Positions 41,917 through 51,757 are shown, counted from the stretch's first letter. The stretch is DNA of 52,989 bases from Bacteroidota bacterium (GCA_947451115.1 CANFXV010000016.1:1-52989); one strand, 5' to 3'. The notes: generated by a model not told the origin, from the sequence alone. Translations and numbers: made by a program.

Positions 41917-43482
41917 ATGGACCAAACAATATTATTTTCCATCATAGGAGCAAGTTCCTTGGTGGTTGGATTGCTCATAGGCAAATTAGTATTTGCCCGT
42001 AATACAAAAAAGCAAATTGAAGAAGCCGAGGCACAAGCTGCCAACATTTTAAAAGAAACAGAACTTAGAGCAGAGACCATTAAAAAGGAAAAGCAACTAG
42101 AAGCTAAGGAACGTTTTGTGCAATTGAAATCGGAATATGACCGTGACTTATTAGAGAAAAACAAAAAGATTGGTGAGGCGGAAAATAGAATCAAGCAGAA
42201 AGAGATTACCATCAATCAAAAGGAAGCTTCTATTGACAAGCAAGTAAAAGACAATGACCTCATTAAGGAAAAACTAAATCGTGAAATTGATTTAGTGAAT
42301 GTAAAACGTTCTGAATTAGAGAAACATCAGGAAGAGCATATCCGTCGTTTAGAGAAGATCGCCAATTTAAGTGCAGAAGATGCCAAGCAACAATTGATTG
42401 AAAGCCTGAAGCATGAAGCCCAAACACAGGCCTTGGTCTTACAACAAGAAATTATCGAAGAGGCTAAACAAAAAGCGAATAAGGAAGCGAAAAAAATAAT
42501 TATTCAATCTATTCAAAGAACTGCGGCAGAAGTAGCCATTGAAAATACAGTGACTGTATTTAATTTGGAGTCTGACGAAATGAAAGGACAAATCATTGGT
42601 AGAGAAGGTCGAAACATACGCGCCATTGAAGCAGCGACTGGGGTGGATTTAATTGTAGATGATACACCAGAAGCCATCTTACTTTCTTCTTTTGATCCAT
42701 TGCGTCGTGAAATTGCTCGTTTGAGTTTACAACGTTTAGTAACGGATGGTCGTATCCACCCAGCGCGTATTGAAGAAGTGGTAGAAAAAACACGTCGTCA
42801 ATTAGAAGATCAAATTGCAGAGATTGGAGAGCGCACCGTCATTGAATTAGGGATTCATGGTTTACATAAAGAATTGATTCGTATCATTGGTAAAATGCGT
42901 TTCCGTTCTTCTTACGGTCAAAACTTATTGATGCACTCTCGTGAAACGGCTAACTTATGTGGCATTATGGCGGCTGAATTAGGCATCAATCCTAAATTGG
43001 CTAAAAGAGCAGGTTTGCTGCACGATATTGGTAAAGTACCTGATGAGGAAACAGAACTAAGTCACGCATTATTGGGGGCTAAATTGGCCGAAAAATATGG
43101 GGAGAACCCAGCCGTGGTGAATGCCATTGGGGCCCACCATGATGAAATGGAAATGCAATATGTAATATCTCCGATCATTCAAGCCTGTGACGCCATCAGC
43201 GGTGCAAGACCTGGTGCTAGAAGAGAGATTATGCAACAATACATCCAGAGAATCAAGGACTTAGAGAATTTAGCCATGAATTATCAAGGGGTAGAAAAAG
43301 CCTATGCCATTCAAGCGGGTCGTGAATTAAGGGTGATTGTGGAAGCGGAAAAAGTAACCGATCAAACCTCTGACCAACTAAGTTTTGACATTGCACAGAA
43401 AATACAGACCGAAATGACCTATCCGGGTCAGATCAAAGTAACCGTTATACGTGAAAAAAGAGCTGTAAACATTGCCAGATAG
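41917..43482 (+). CDS. rny: Ribonuclease Y
   Basis: A 521-residue membrane-anchored endoribonuclease that initiates mRNA decay. It has an N-terminal transmembrane helix (about 5-26), a long charged coiled coil (about 30-200), a KH RNA-binding domain ([20 protein letters not shown]), and an HD metal-dependent phosphohydrolase domain ([43 protein letters not shown]). The length is normal. It follows the probable 6S RNA by about 20 nt; whether it has its own promoter is not clear. Confidence 0.97.
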   Translation: MDQTILFSIIGASSLVVGLLIGKLVFARNTKKQIEEAEAQAANILKETELRAETIKKEKQLEAKERFVQLKSEYDRDLLEKNKKIGEAENRIKQKEITINQKEASIDKQVKDNDLIKEKLNREIDLVNVKRSELEKHQEEHIRRLEKIANLSAEDAKQQLIESLKHEAQTQALVLQQEIIEEAKQKANKEAKKIIIQSIQRTAAEVAIENTVTVFNLESDEMKGQIIGREGRNIRAIEAATGVDLIVDDTPEAILLSSFDPLRREIARLSLQRLVTDGRIHPARIEEVVEKTRRQLEDQIAEIGERTVIELGIHGLHKELIRIIGKMRFRSSYGQNLLMHSRETANLCGIMAAELGINPKLAKRAGLLHDIGKVPDEETELSHALLGAKLAEKYGENPAVVNAIGAHHDEMEMQYVISPIIQACDAISGARPGARREIMQQYIQRIKDLENLAMNYQGVEKAYAIQAGRELRVIVEAEKVTDQTSDQLSFDIAQKIQTEMTYPGQIKVTVIREKRAVNIAR

Positions 43483-43509
43483 GCGATTATTAATTTTGGA
43501 TTCAAATAA

Positions 43510-43541
43510 TTTGGATGGTAAGCTGGGTTCGCCTACCTTTG
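43510..43541 (+). promoter_or_regulatory. Full -33/-7 promoter of rplS
   Basis: TTTG at 43510-43513, a 20-nt spacer, and TACCTTTG at 43534-43541 match the complete Bacteroidota housekeeping promoter. It is the best promoter in the window and the only one with a convincing -33 element. The leader to the ATG at 43564 is about 18 nt. Confidence 0.8.
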
Positions 43542-43563
43542 CCGTCCGCAAAAACAACGTATT

Positions 43564-43914
43564 ATGAGCGAAGCAGTAAAATTTGTACACGAGCAATTGA
43601 CCGCAAAAAAAGACTATCCAGCCTTCAAAGCTGGTGATAATATTACCGTAAACTACAAGATAGTTGAGGGTGGTAAAGAACGTATCCAAAGTTTCCGTGG
43701 AGATGTGATCAAAACACAAGGAACTGGCGCTACCGCCTCTTTCACAGTGCGTAAAATCTCTGATGGAGTGGGTGTAGAGCGTTTATTCCCTTTCTTGTCA
43801 CCAAATATCGATGGTATTTTGTTGAACAAGTCTGGTAAAGTACGTCGTGCTAAATTGTATTACTTACGCGATAGAAGCGGTAAGAGTGCGCGTATTAAAG
43901 AAAAAAGATTCTAA
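43564..43914 (+). CDS. rplS: 50S ribosomal protein L19
   Basis: A 116-residue large-subunit protein at the 30S-50S interface. It includes FKAGDNITVNYKIVEGGKER, IQSFRGDVIKTQGTGATASF, TVRKISDGVGVERLFPFLSP and RRAKLYYLRDRSGKSARIKE, all characteristic of L19. It has its own strong promoter and its own terminator, so it is monocistronic here, without the usual rimM-trmD neighbours. Confidence 0.98.
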   Translation: MSEAVKFVHEQLTAKKDYPAFKAGDNITVNYKIVEGGKERIQSFRGDVIKTQGTGATASFTVRKISDGVGVERLFPFLSPNIDGILLNKSGKVRRAKLYYLRDRSGKSARIKEKRF

Positions 43915-43942
43915 TCAAGCTTATTTAAACTTACTAGATACC

Positions 43943-43978
43943 AAGTCCCGTTCTAACCCTAGATCGGGACTTTTTTTT
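43943..43978 (+). terminator. Rho-independent terminator of rplS
   Basis: AAGTCCCG (43943-43950) pairs with CGGGACTT (43965-43972). The stem continues past a T/T mismatch with TCTA/TAGA around an ACCC loop, and it ends in a T8 run. Confidence 0.95.
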
Positions 43979-44073
43979 GGCCCTGATTTTTAGCTTTATA
44001 TTGGCTTAATTCCTATAAATATTCGCCTTCTGTTTTATAATTACCTTATCTTTAATGTTCTAAATTTAACATT

Positions 44074-44262
44074 ATGGGCAACTTAGGATTTCAAGAATTA
44101 TTAATTATCGGTGTGGTTATTTTAGTGATGTTTGGCGGAAGAAAAATCCCTGAATTCATGCGTGGATTAGGTAAGGGTATCCGTGAATTTAACGATGCTA
44201 AAAATAACGTGAAAAAAGAGATCGAAGAAGGCATTAAAGAAAAAGACGAAAAGCCTGTTTAG
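44074..44262 (+). CDS. tatA: Twin-arginine translocase subunit TatA/E
   Basis: A 62-residue protein with a short N-terminal transmembrane helix (QELLIIGVVILVMFGGRKIP), the hinge FGGRKIPE, an amphipathic helix (FMRGLGKGIREFNDAKNNV) and a charged tail. It forms the pore component of the Tat pathway for folded proteins. tatC is not adjacent. An imperfect promoter box, TATCTTTA, lies at 44047-44054. Confidence 0.93.
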   Translation: MGNLGFQELLIIGVVILVMFGGRKIPEFMRGLGKGIREFNDAKNNVKKEIEEGIKEKDEKPV

Positions 44263-44306
44263 TTTATTTCTCGATTCCTTTTTTTTACCAATTAACTCAT
44301 TAGACT

Positions 44307-45746
44307 TTGTTTCGGTTTCATTCAATCAAAGACTACCATACTGCATTAATTGCTGAACAAGTTACTTGTATTCAGGCAGTAAATTTTTACCTTGATCAGA
44401 TTAGCGCGCATGCAGATTTAAATGCTTTCTTAGAGGTTTTTGCCGAAGAAGCCATGGCCGCTGCGCAATCATTGGACAGCTCCAGGGCTAAAGGGGATGC
44501 CATGGGAAAATTACATGGGGTGGTGATTGGTATTAAAGATGTGCTTTGTTACCAAGGCCATAAAGTAAGTGCCGCTTCAAAAATTTTAGAAAATTATACA
44601 GCAGCCTATACCGCATCTGCGGTTCAAGCTTTAATAGATGAAGGTGCCATTATTATTGGTCGTCAAAACTGTGATGAGTTTGCCATGGGCAGCAGTAATG
44701 AAAATTCTGCCTATGGTCCTGTGAAAAATGCATTGGACAACACTAGGGTACCAGGTGGTTCTTCCGGTGGGTCGGCTGTTTCCATACAAGCTCAACTTTG
44801 TATGATTAGTATTGGCTCTGATACAGGAGGCTCTGTTAGACAGCCAGCAGATTTTTGTGGCGTCATAGGACTTAAGCCAAGTTATGGTCGTATTTCACGT
44901 TATGGTTTGATTGCCTATGCTTCTTCCTTTGATCAAATTGGTATTTTTTCAACTACCATAGCGGATGCTGCCTTGGTTTTAGAAGTAATGGCAGGAGCTG
45001 ATGAGTTTGATAGTACCGTTTCTCAGCAACCTGTTCCTTCTTATACAAAAGCATTAGCAGCCAATAATGTCCCTAAAAAAATTGCTTATTTTAAAGAGAC
45101 CCTCGAGCATCCAGGTTTGGATCCAGAAATGAAAACAAAAACCTTGGCCTATATTACGGATTTAAAAGAAAAAGGTTTTGAAGTAGATGCCATTGATTTT
45201 TCTTTGCTTTCTTTTTTGGTGCCCACTTATTATGTACTCACCACCGCAGAAGCTTCTAGCAATTTGTCGAGGTTTGATGGCATTAAATTTGGACATAGAA
45301 CTAAGGAGACGCTGGACGACCTTACTGAACTTTATAAAAAATCAAGAACGGAAGGTTTTGGAGAAGAAGTGCAAAGAAGAATTTTACTTGGCACTTTTGT
45401 TTTAAGTGCGGGTTATTTTGATGCTTATTTTACCAAGGCACAACAAGTAAGACAAAAATTAGTGGACCTCACGAATACACTTTTTGCTTCTTATGATATT
45501 TTAATTTCACCCACCGTGCCCACCCCTGCATTTAAATTGGGAGAAAACAACCATACACCTACCGAAATGTTTTTAGCTGATATCTATACCGTGTATGCCA
45601 ATTTAGTGGGAATTCCCGCTATCTCTATTCCATTATTTACCCATAGCAATGGCCTACCTTTTGGCTTACAAATAATGAGTGCTGGCTTTAATGAAACGGG
45701 CTTATTGTCCTTTGCTGCAAATGCAATGGATTCAAGAAAAGCTTAG
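44307..45746 (+). CDS. gatA: Glutamyl-tRNA(Gln) amidotransferase subunit A
   Basis: A 479-residue amidase of the GatCAB complex, which converts Glu-tRNA(Gln) to Gln-tRNA(Gln). The amidase catalytic triad is K77 (GIKDVL), S152 (GGSSGGSA) and S176 (SDTGGSVRQP), offset by exactly two from the numbering I recall for S. aureus GatA. The start is TTG (44307-44309): an in-frame stop lies two codons upstream and the next ATG is beyond residue 45, so no alternative keeps the fold. gatB and gatC are not adjacent. Confidence 0.95.
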   Translation: MFRFHSIKDYHTALIAEQVTCIQAVNFYLDQISAHADLNAFLEVFAEEAMAAAQSLDSSRAKGDAMGKLHGVVIGIKDVLCYQGHKVSAASKILENYTAAYTASAVQALIDEGAIIIGRQNCDEFAMGSSNENSAYGPVKNALDNTRVPGGSSGGSAVSIQAQLCMISIGSDTGGSVRQPADFCGVIGLKPSYGRISRYGLIAYASSFDQIGIFSTTIADAALVLEVMAGADEFDSTVSQQPVPSYTKALAANNVPKKIAYFKETLEHPGLDPEMKTKTLAYITDLKEKGFEVDAIDFSLLSFLVPTYYVLTTAEASSNLSRFDGIKFGHRTKETLDDLTELYKKSRTEGFGEEVQRRILLGTFVLSAGYFDAYFTKAQQVRQKLVDLTNTLFASYDILISPTVPTPAFKLGENNHTPTEMFLADIYTVYANLVGIPAISIPLFTHSNGLPFGLQIMSAGFNETGLLSFAANAMDSRKA

Positions 45747-45749
45747 AGA

Positions 45750-46085
45750 TTAATAGTCGTCTAATTCGTCTTTCTCTTCAAACAAATCATCGTCGTCTAT
45801 TTCTTTGAAATCTTCATTCAATGAAAAATCATCTTCCTCTTCGGATATTTTAAACTTGCCTGGTTTTTTGGAAGCTTTTTTTGGCATATCAAACTCTTCA
45901 AAATCTGGATCCCAGCTGGTATCCTCTTCTTCTTTGCCCCAATCGTCGTTTATTTCTTCATCATCTACCTCATCCTCATCGTCCAAATCTTTTTTCTTAC
46001 TTGGCTTAGGGGAAGCTTTGCTTGTCTTTTCAATTCCGCTTTTTGCAGCGGTAGACTTATTTTCTTTTAAAGATTTTATGGCCAT
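45750..46085 (-). CDS. Small, extremely acidic hypothetical protein
   Basis: A 111-residue protein that I cannot assign. Residues 1-32 are lysine-rich and end PKPSKKK. The rest is dominated by Asp and Glu (about 40 acidic residues in the whole protein), with repeats such as DDEDEVDDEE and KEIDDDD and a basic island PKKASKKPGKFK near the middle. It is almost certainly intrinsically disordered. The charge layout resembles the acidic tail of the RNA-polymerase delta subunit or histone-chaperone-like proteins, but no folded domain is present. It is convergent with gatA (3-nt gap). The coding call rests on the intact start, stop and amino-acid bias. Confidence 0.7.
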   Translation of the reverse strand: MAIKSLKENKSTAAKSGIEKTSKASPKPSKKKDLDDEDEVDDEEINDDWGKEEEDTSWDPDFEEFDMPKKASKKPGKFKISEEEDDFSLNEDFKEIDDDDLFEEKDELDDY

Positions 46086-46198
46086 AATTTATTACAACTA
46101 TTAACAGTGTAAAATTTCAACTGAAAATTGTATTTACCAAAAAAAAATGTCCTTTTTTTAAAAAAAAGTGAAAGAAATATTTCTCAGCTAGGACCAAA

Positions 46199-47461
46199 TT
46201 ATATGTGTACGATTTGGTCTCTGCCAGGTCCATTAGAAACATATTTTACCGGTACACCAAGGTATTCATTGATATATTTTATATATGTTTTCATGGTCGC
46301 AGGTAATTCCTTGTCTTCTTTCATTTTAGTGGTGTCCATATTCCAGCCCTCCATTTGTTTCCAAACGGGTGCTACAGGTGTTCCTACTAACTGGAATGGC
46401 ACATAATCAATTTGTTTACCTTCCATTTCATAAGCAATACCCAATTCTAAAGATTTGAAACTATCTAAGATATCTGCCTTGGTCATAATAATTTGTGTTA
46501 CACCATTGATCATGCAAGTATATTTTAAAGCCACCAAGTCAATCCATCCGCAACGACGCGGGCGACCTGTGGTGGCACCAAACTCAGATCCTAGTTTTCT
46601 AAGTTCTTCTCCAGTGGCATCATTTAATTCGGTAGGGAATGGACCACTACCCACTCTTGTACAATAAGCCTTGGTGATGCCAAAAACTTCGTTGATCAAT
46701 TTTGGTGCAATACCTAAACCAGTACATACACCTGCCGAAATAGTATTAGAAGAAGTCACAAAAGGGAAAGTGCCAAAATCAATGTCCAACATGGAACCCT
46801 GTGCGCCTTCGGCCAATACTTTTTTCCCTTTGGAAATTTGATCATTAATAAAATATTCGCAATTGATGATGTTCATGGTTTTCAAAAACTCCAAAGCTTC
46901 AAAAAATTCGTTTTCCATTTCGCTGATGTCTTCATTGAAATTAAAACTGTCTAAAATCTTTTGATGTTTCATGCGCAAAGTAATGTACTTGCTAATGAAA
47001 TTTTTACTCAATAAATCACCCACTCTTAAGGCATTGCGGCCTGTCTTGTCCATATAGGCAGGTCCAATCCCTTTTAAGGTAGAACCTATCTTGCTTTCGC
47101 CTTTGGCTAGTTCAGAAGCTTTGTCCAAAGCACGGTGAGTAGGGATAATGATATTGGTTCTTTCTGAAATAAATAAATTCTTTTTTACATCCACGCCCAT
47201 GGCAGCCACGGCGTCACATTCTTTTTTTAAGGTAACTGGATCTAGCACTACGCCATTGCCAATAATATTTATTTTGTCTTGGTGAAATATACCAGAAGGT
47301 ATTTGATGCAAAACCATTTTAGTACCATTCACATACAAGGTATGCCCTGCATTGGGTCCGCCTTGAAAGCGTGCAATGATGTCATAATTGGGAGCGAAAT
47401 AATCCACGATTTTTCCCTTCCCTTCGTCTCCCCATTGAAGTCCTAAAATTACATCTACCAT
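46199..47461 (-). CDS. purA: Adenylosuccinate synthetase
   Basis: A 420-residue enzyme that joins IMP and aspartate using GTP, the first committed step to AMP. The N-terminal GTP-binding loop is LGLQWGDEGKGKIVDYF, followed by FQGGPNAGHT. GIGPAYMDKTGRNALRVGDL, EGAQGSMLDIDFGTFPFVTS and GRPRRCGWIDLVAL are also diagnostic. It is downstream of the Rel gene but has its own promoter box. An AGAAATATTTCT palindrome (46173-46184) lies just after the stop. Confidence 0.97.
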   Translation of the reverse strand: MVDVILGLQWGDEGKGKIVDYFAPNYDIIARFQGGPNAGHTLYVNGTKMVLHQIPSGIFHQDKINIIGNGVVLDPVTLKKECDAVAAMGVDVKKNLFISERTNIIIPTHRALDKASELAKGESKIGSTLKGIGPAYMDKTGRNALRVGDLLSKNFISKYITLRMKHQKILDSFNFNEDISEMENEFFEALEFLKTMNIINCEYFINDQISKGKKVLAEGAQGSMLDIDFGTFPFVTSSNTISAGVCTGLGIAPKLINEVFGITKAYCTRVGSGPFPTELNDATGEELRKLGSEFGATTGRPRRCGWIDLVALKYTCMINGVTQIIMTKADILDSFKSLELGIAYEMEGKQIDYVPFQLVGTPVAPVWKQMEGWNMDTTKMKEDKELPATMKTYIKYINEYLGVPVKYVSNGPGRDQIVHI

Positions 47462-47481
47462 GATTTTTGTATTTGAGACAA

Positions 47482-47489
47482 CAAAAATA
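47482..47489 (-). promoter_or_regulatory. -7 promoter box (TATTTTTG) of purA
   Basis: An exact TAnnTTTG match on the minus strand, 20 nt before the purA ATG, in the 57-nt gap after the Rel gene. Confidence 0.55.
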
Positions 47490-47518
47490 AGTCTTGAAAA
47501 GTTGATTACCTATTTTAA

Positions 47519-49777
47519 TTACACAGTTTCTGTGTCAAAACGGCTTACTTGTTGAATGCCTTGGAGGGCTTTGATTTTATCTACCAAATCTTCCAATTCG
47601 TCCTTGTCGTGAACATACACTTTAATCGTGCCTTCAAATAAGCCTTCCTTGGATTCAATGGTTAAGGCGGCAATATTTATTTTAAGCTCCCCACTGATAA
47701 TATTGGTAATTTTATTCACAATGCCGACATCATCCATCCCCACAATACTAAGACCTGTTAGGAATGAAATCTCTTTGTTTTTAGCCCATTTGGTTTTCAC
47801 CACTCGATGCCCATAATTGGCCAGCAATTGGGTGGCATTGGGGCAATTGGTTCTGTGGATGATTAAACCCTTCGCTGTGCTCACAAAACCAAATACATCA
47901 TCCCCTGGAATGGGGTTGCAGCATTTACCTAAACTGTATTTTATTTTATCGCTGGATTCTCCAAAAATAATGAGTTCGGAATCTTTTTTGGGGAGTTGTT
48001 TAGGGCTATTAAGTTCTGGATTAATTTCTTGTGGGATGACCAAGGGTTTTGGGGCTTCTATTTTTTCCCCAATTACCTGAAAAAGTTTAAGTTCTTTTAA
48101 ATCGATATTCTTGGTGGCTATTTTAAACAATAAATCTAAATGACTGGTCAATTTATAATAGTTCATGACCTGATCAATATTATAGGTATTGTACACAGCG
48201 CCTATGCCTTCTAATTTTCTTTGTAAGGTGTACTTTCCTTCTTCACCAATCTGTTTTTTCTCTTCTCTTAAGGCATCTTTGATGCTATTTTTTGCTTTGG
48301 CGGTTACTACGTTTTGCAACCAATCCTCGGTGGGTTTTTGTTTGTTGCTGGTGATGATTTCAATCTGGTCTCCACTACGAAGTTTGTGGCTAATGGGGAC
48401 TAGTTTATGATTGACCTTGGCCCCAATACATTTTGAACCAATGGCCGTATGTATGTAAAAAGCAAAATCCAAGGCCGAAGAATTGATGGGCAACATTTTA
48501 ACTTCCCCTTTGGGGGTGTAGACATATATTTCTTCTGCTAAAAAAGAGGTTTTGAAATCTTGTAAAAAGTCAATGCCTTCTTCTTGTTGATTGCCTAATG
48601 CTTCTCTAATTTGAACAAACCATTTGTCAAATCTATCTTCACTTTGAGAACCTTCTTTGTATTTAAAATGAGCCGCCAAGCCTTTCTCCGCAATCTCATT
48701 CATCCTTTTGGTTCTAATTTGCACTTCTACCCATTTTCCTTGAGGACCCATTACGGTCGTGTGCAAGGCTTCATATCCATTACTTTTAGGATTGCTCAAC
48801 CAATCTCTCAATCTTTCTGGAGAGGGGAGGTATTCGTCTGTGACTAAGGAATATACTTTCCAACAATCTTCCTTTTCTTTTTCAAGCGGCACATCTAAAA
48901 TAACACGAATGGCAAATAAGTCATATACCTCTTCGAAACTAACCCCTTTCTTTTTTATTTTATTCCAAATAGAATGAATGCTTTTGGGTCGGCCCTGAAT
49001 TTCAAATTCAAAGGCGGCATGGGTTAATTTTTCTTTTAAGGGGCGAATGAATTCGTTAATGTATTTAGTTCTTTCTCTTTTGGTCTCTGCTAATTTTTTT
49101 GCAATTTCTTTATAGGTGTCAGGCTCCATGTATTTCATGGACAGATCTTCTAGTTCTGTTTTTAAATTGTACAAGCCCATACGATGCGCTAAGGGCGCGT
49201 ATACCCAAATGGTTTCAGAAGCAATTTTTAATTGTTTCTCTTGTTTCATGGCATCCAAAGTGCGCATATTGTGCAATCGGTCGGCCAATTTGATTAAGAT
49301 CACTCTTGGGTCATCGGTCAGGGTGAGTAAAATCTTTTTAAAATTTTCTGCTTGCTGACTACTATTGGTATCCATCACCGTGGATATCTTGGTTAAGCCA
49401 TCTACAATTTTTGCAATCTCATTGCCAAATTCACTTTTAATATCGTCCAGCGCAATATCGGTGTCTTCTACGGTATCATGTAATAAGGCACAAATCGTAC
49501 TTCTTACGCCAAGGCCAATTTCTTCCACACAAATCATGGCCACGGCGATGGGATGAAGAATATAAGGTTCGCCACTTTTTCTACGCATGGTTTTATGTGC
49601 CTCTGCGGCCATTTCAAATGCAGTTCTAAGCAGCTCCTTATCCCCCTTTTTTAATTTTTCTCTGAGTGCCCTTAACAATGCACGATAGTGGCGAACAATT
49701 TCTTTTTTTTCTTGTTCGTCATCTAAGTTGTAGGGGGCTACTATTCCCGAATTATTGTCTAAGTCTATCAAGTCCAT
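47519..49777 (-). CDS. Bifunctional (p)ppGpp synthetase/hydrolase (Rel/SpoT family)
   Basis: A 752-residue stringent-response enzyme. The HD hydrolase domain is intact (ALLHDTVEDTD, H100-D101 and E104-D105). The synthetase domain has RPKSIHSIWNKIKKKG, EEVYDLFAIRVI and NGYEALHTTV. It is followed by a TGS domain (IYVYTPKGEVKMLPINSSA), a zinc-finger region (CCNPIPGDDVFGF, HRTNCPN) and a C-terminal ACT domain. Both activities therefore look functional. An imperfect promoter box, TATTTTCG (49785-49792), ends 7 nt before the ATG. It is divergent from an ABC exporter. Confidence 0.95.
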   Translation of the reverse strand: MDLIDLDNNSGIVAPYNLDDEQEKKEIVRHYRALLRALREKLKKGDKELLRTAFEMAAEAHKTMRRKSGEPYILHPIAVAMICVEEIGLGVRSTICALLHDTVEDTDIALDDIKSEFGNEIAKIVDGLTKISTVMDTNSSQQAENFKKILLTLTDDPRVILIKLADRLHNMRTLDAMKQEKQLKIASETIWVYAPLAHRMGLYNLKTELEDLSMKYMEPDTYKEIAKKLAETKRERTKYINEFIRPLKEKLTHAAFEFEIQGRPKSIHSIWNKIKKKGVSFEEVYDLFAIRVILDVPLEKEKEDCWKVYSLVTDEYLPSPERLRDWLSNPKSNGYEALHTTVMGPQGKWVEVQIRTKRMNEIAEKGLAAHFKYKEGSQSEDRFDKWFVQIREALGNQQEEGIDFLQDFKTSFLAEEIYVYTPKGEVKMLPINSSALDFAFYIHTAIGSKCIGAKVNHKLVPISHKLRSGDQIEIITSNKQKPTEDWLQNVVTAKAKNSIKDALREEKKQIGEEGKYTLQRKLEGIGAVYNTYNIDQVMNYYKLTSHLDLLFKIATKNIDLKELKLFQVIGEKIEAPKPLVIPQEINPELNSPKQLPKKDSELIIFGESSDKIKYSLGKCCNPIPGDDVFGFVSTAKGLIIHRTNCPNATQLLANYGHRVVKTKWAKNKEISFLTGLSIVGMDDVGIVNKITNIISGELKINIAALTIESKEGLFEGTIKVYVHDKDELEDLVDKIKALQGIQQVSRFDTETV

Positions 49778-49834
49778 CTTAGAACGAAAATACGTAAAAG
49801 GGCTAGGATTTTTACAAAGAACAAACAGATAGTG

Positions 49835-49842
49835 TAACTTTG
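49835..49842 (+). promoter_or_regulatory. -7 promoter box (TAACTTTG) of the second ABC exporter
   Basis: An exact TAnnTTTG match ending 7 nt before the ATG at 49850, so the leader would be zero to a few nucleotides. Confidence 0.6.
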
Positions 49843-49849
49843 AACCCGT

Positions 49850-51655
49850 ATGTCGTCGACGCCACCAAAAAAAATATTCAAAGGTTCCATTTTAAGAAGA
49901 GTTTTCTCTTTTGTCAGACCCTATCGATTCATCTTTTGGACCAATGTGTTTTTGTCTATCGTACTCGCATTTTCTACCCCCATTCGACCTTATTTGATTC
50001 AAGCAACGGTGAATGCGGCCATTGGAAAAACCGTGAATTTACCCCATTGGATGCATTTCTTTTTGCCTGGCAATGCCTTTGATTCTAGCATTCAACTTAT
50101 TTTATCCATTACACTATTTCAGGTAGTATTTATCCTATTTGAAACCTTGGTGCGCTTTTTTTTCACGTTTGGTATGGCTTGGCTAGGGCAGCAGGTGATT
50201 AGAGACCTTAGAAATAAAGTGTATCATAAAATTATGCATTGGGAGATGAGGCAGTTTGATAAAACACCTATTGGCACTTTAACTACCCGAACCATTAATG
50301 ACATTGAAAGCATCAATGATATTTTTTCAGATGGTTTGATACCAATACTTGCCGATTTGTTGACCATTATTGTGACCCTATCCACCATGTTTGTAATAGA
50401 TTGGAAATTGACTTTGATTTGTTTGATTCCATTTCCTATTATGCTCGTGGCAACTTATTTCTTCAAAGAAAGCGTGAATAAAAGTTTTATTCAAGTTCGA
50501 AATGCAGTAGCGGCATTGAATGCATTTGTTCAAGAACATATTTCAGGTATGCAGGTGGTACATGCTTTTGCAGCAGAAGAAAAAGAGATGCAAAAGTTTT
50601 CAAAAATTAATGAATCACATAAGGCGGCCAACATCAAGGCTATTTTTGCTTATTCTGTTTTCTTTCCTGTTGTAGAAGTGGTCTTGGCCCTAAGCATGGG
50701 TTTAATTGTATGGTGGGTGGCAGATCGGTCATTGGATGCGGGACTCTTAGTGGCATTTATTTTATTTTTGAATCAAATTTTTAGACCGCTGCGAATGATT
50801 GCCGATAAATTCAATGTCCTACAAATGGGTATGGTTGCAGCGGAGCGCGTTTTTAAAGTGTTAGACAATGAAGATGTTACTTTGAATGAAGGCACTTATG
50901 CGCCGCAGCAGATCAAAGGAAAAATAGAATTCAAAGAAGTTAGTTTTGCTTACAATGAACCCAATTGGGTCTTAAATAATTTAAGCTTTCAAGTGGAAGC
51001 AGGCACCACCGTTGCCTTGGTTGGATCCACAGGTAGCGGCAAGACTTCTATCATCAGTATTTTAAATAGATTGTATCCTTATCAAGCTGGAAGTATATTA
51101 TTAGATGATCATGCCATCGAGTCTTATTCTTTAGATCGATTGAGGGCCTCAGTCGGGGTGGTTTTGCAAGATGTATTTTTATTTTCTGGATCGATTGTAG
51201 ACAATATTACTTTGCGTAATAAAGACATCAGTATAGCGCAGGTGCAAGCAGCAGCGAAAATGATTGGCATGCACGATTTTATCATGCAATTGCCAGGTGA
51301 TTATGATTACCAAGTGATGGAAAGAGGGGCCACTTTAAGTTTAGGCCAAAGACAATTGTTAAGTTTCATTCGCGCATTATTGTACAACCCATCCATTTTA
51401 ATTTTAGACGAAGCCACTTCCTCTATAGATACCGAAAGTGAACAGTTGATTGAGCGCGCCATTGACACCTTGATAAAAGGACGTACGTCCATTGTCATTG
51501 CTCACCGACTTTCTACCATTCGCAAAGCCAATAAAATTATTGTTTTAGACAAGGGTAAAATCAAGGAAATGGGCACCCATTTGGAGCTGCTAGAACAAGG
51601 CGGACTTTATGCTACCTTGAATGAAATGCAATTTGAGCAAAAGAAATCTTTATGA
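49850..51655 (+). CDS. ABC exporter with variant LSLGQ signature
   Basis: A 601-residue half-transporter: a six-helix membrane domain (about 15-335, first helix FRPYRFIFWTNVFLSIVLAF-like) followed by an ATPase domain with Walker A GSTGSGKTS (392-400), Walker B ILILDEATSSID and switch histidine IAHRLST. The signature motif is LSLGQ (497-501) rather than LSGGQ, a variant also found as LSVGQ in a subgroup of multidrug/lipid exporters. The substrate is unknown. It is different in sequence from the exporter at 26962-28731 and divergent from the Rel gene, with a promoter box almost touching the start codon. Confidence 0.9.
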   Translation: MSSTPPKKIFKGSILRRVFSFVRPYRFIFWTNVFLSIVLAFSTPIRPYLIQATVNAAIGKTVNLPHWMHFFLPGNAFDSSIQLILSITLFQVVFILFETLVRFFFTFGMAWLGQQVIRDLRNKVYHKIMHWEMRQFDKTPIGTLTTRTINDIESINDIFSDGLIPILADLLTIIVTLSTMFVIDWKLTLICLIPFPIMLVATYFFKESVNKSFIQVRNAVAALNAFVQEHISGMQVVHAFAAEEKEMQKFSKINESHKAANIKAIFAYSVFFPVVEVVLALSMGLIVWWVADRSLDAGLLVAFILFLNQIFRPLRMIADKFNVLQMGMVAAERVFKVLDNEDVTLNEGTYAPQQIKGKIEFKEVSFAYNEPNWVLNNLSFQVEAGTTVALVGSTGSGKTSIISILNRLYPYQAGSILLDDHAIESYSLDRLRASVGVVLQDVFLFSGSIVDNITLRNKDISIAQVQAAAKMIGMHDFIMQLPGDYDYQVMERGATLSLGQRQLLSFIRALLYNPSILILDEATSSIDTESEQLIERAIDTLIKGRTSIVIAHRLSTIRKANKIIVLDKGKIKEMGTHLELLEQGGLYATLNEMQFEQKKSL

Positions 51656-51757
51656 TTCTTTTAATATATTGATTATCAAGGAATTACAACTTTATTGATT
51701 TTGAATATTTTGGCTCAATTTCTCTTGAAATTTATGCAGATTCAAAGGCTTTCTTCT

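Noticed and set aside
46173..46184. Palindrome AGAAATATTTCT after purA
   Set aside because: It is 12 bp of very AT-rich sequence next to other A/T runs; chance is likely, and there is no T-run placement that would make it a convincing terminator.
46086..46198. Gap between the acidic protein gene and purA
   Set aside because: Searched for tRNA, small open frames and promoter boxes on both strands; found only A/T homopolymer runs.
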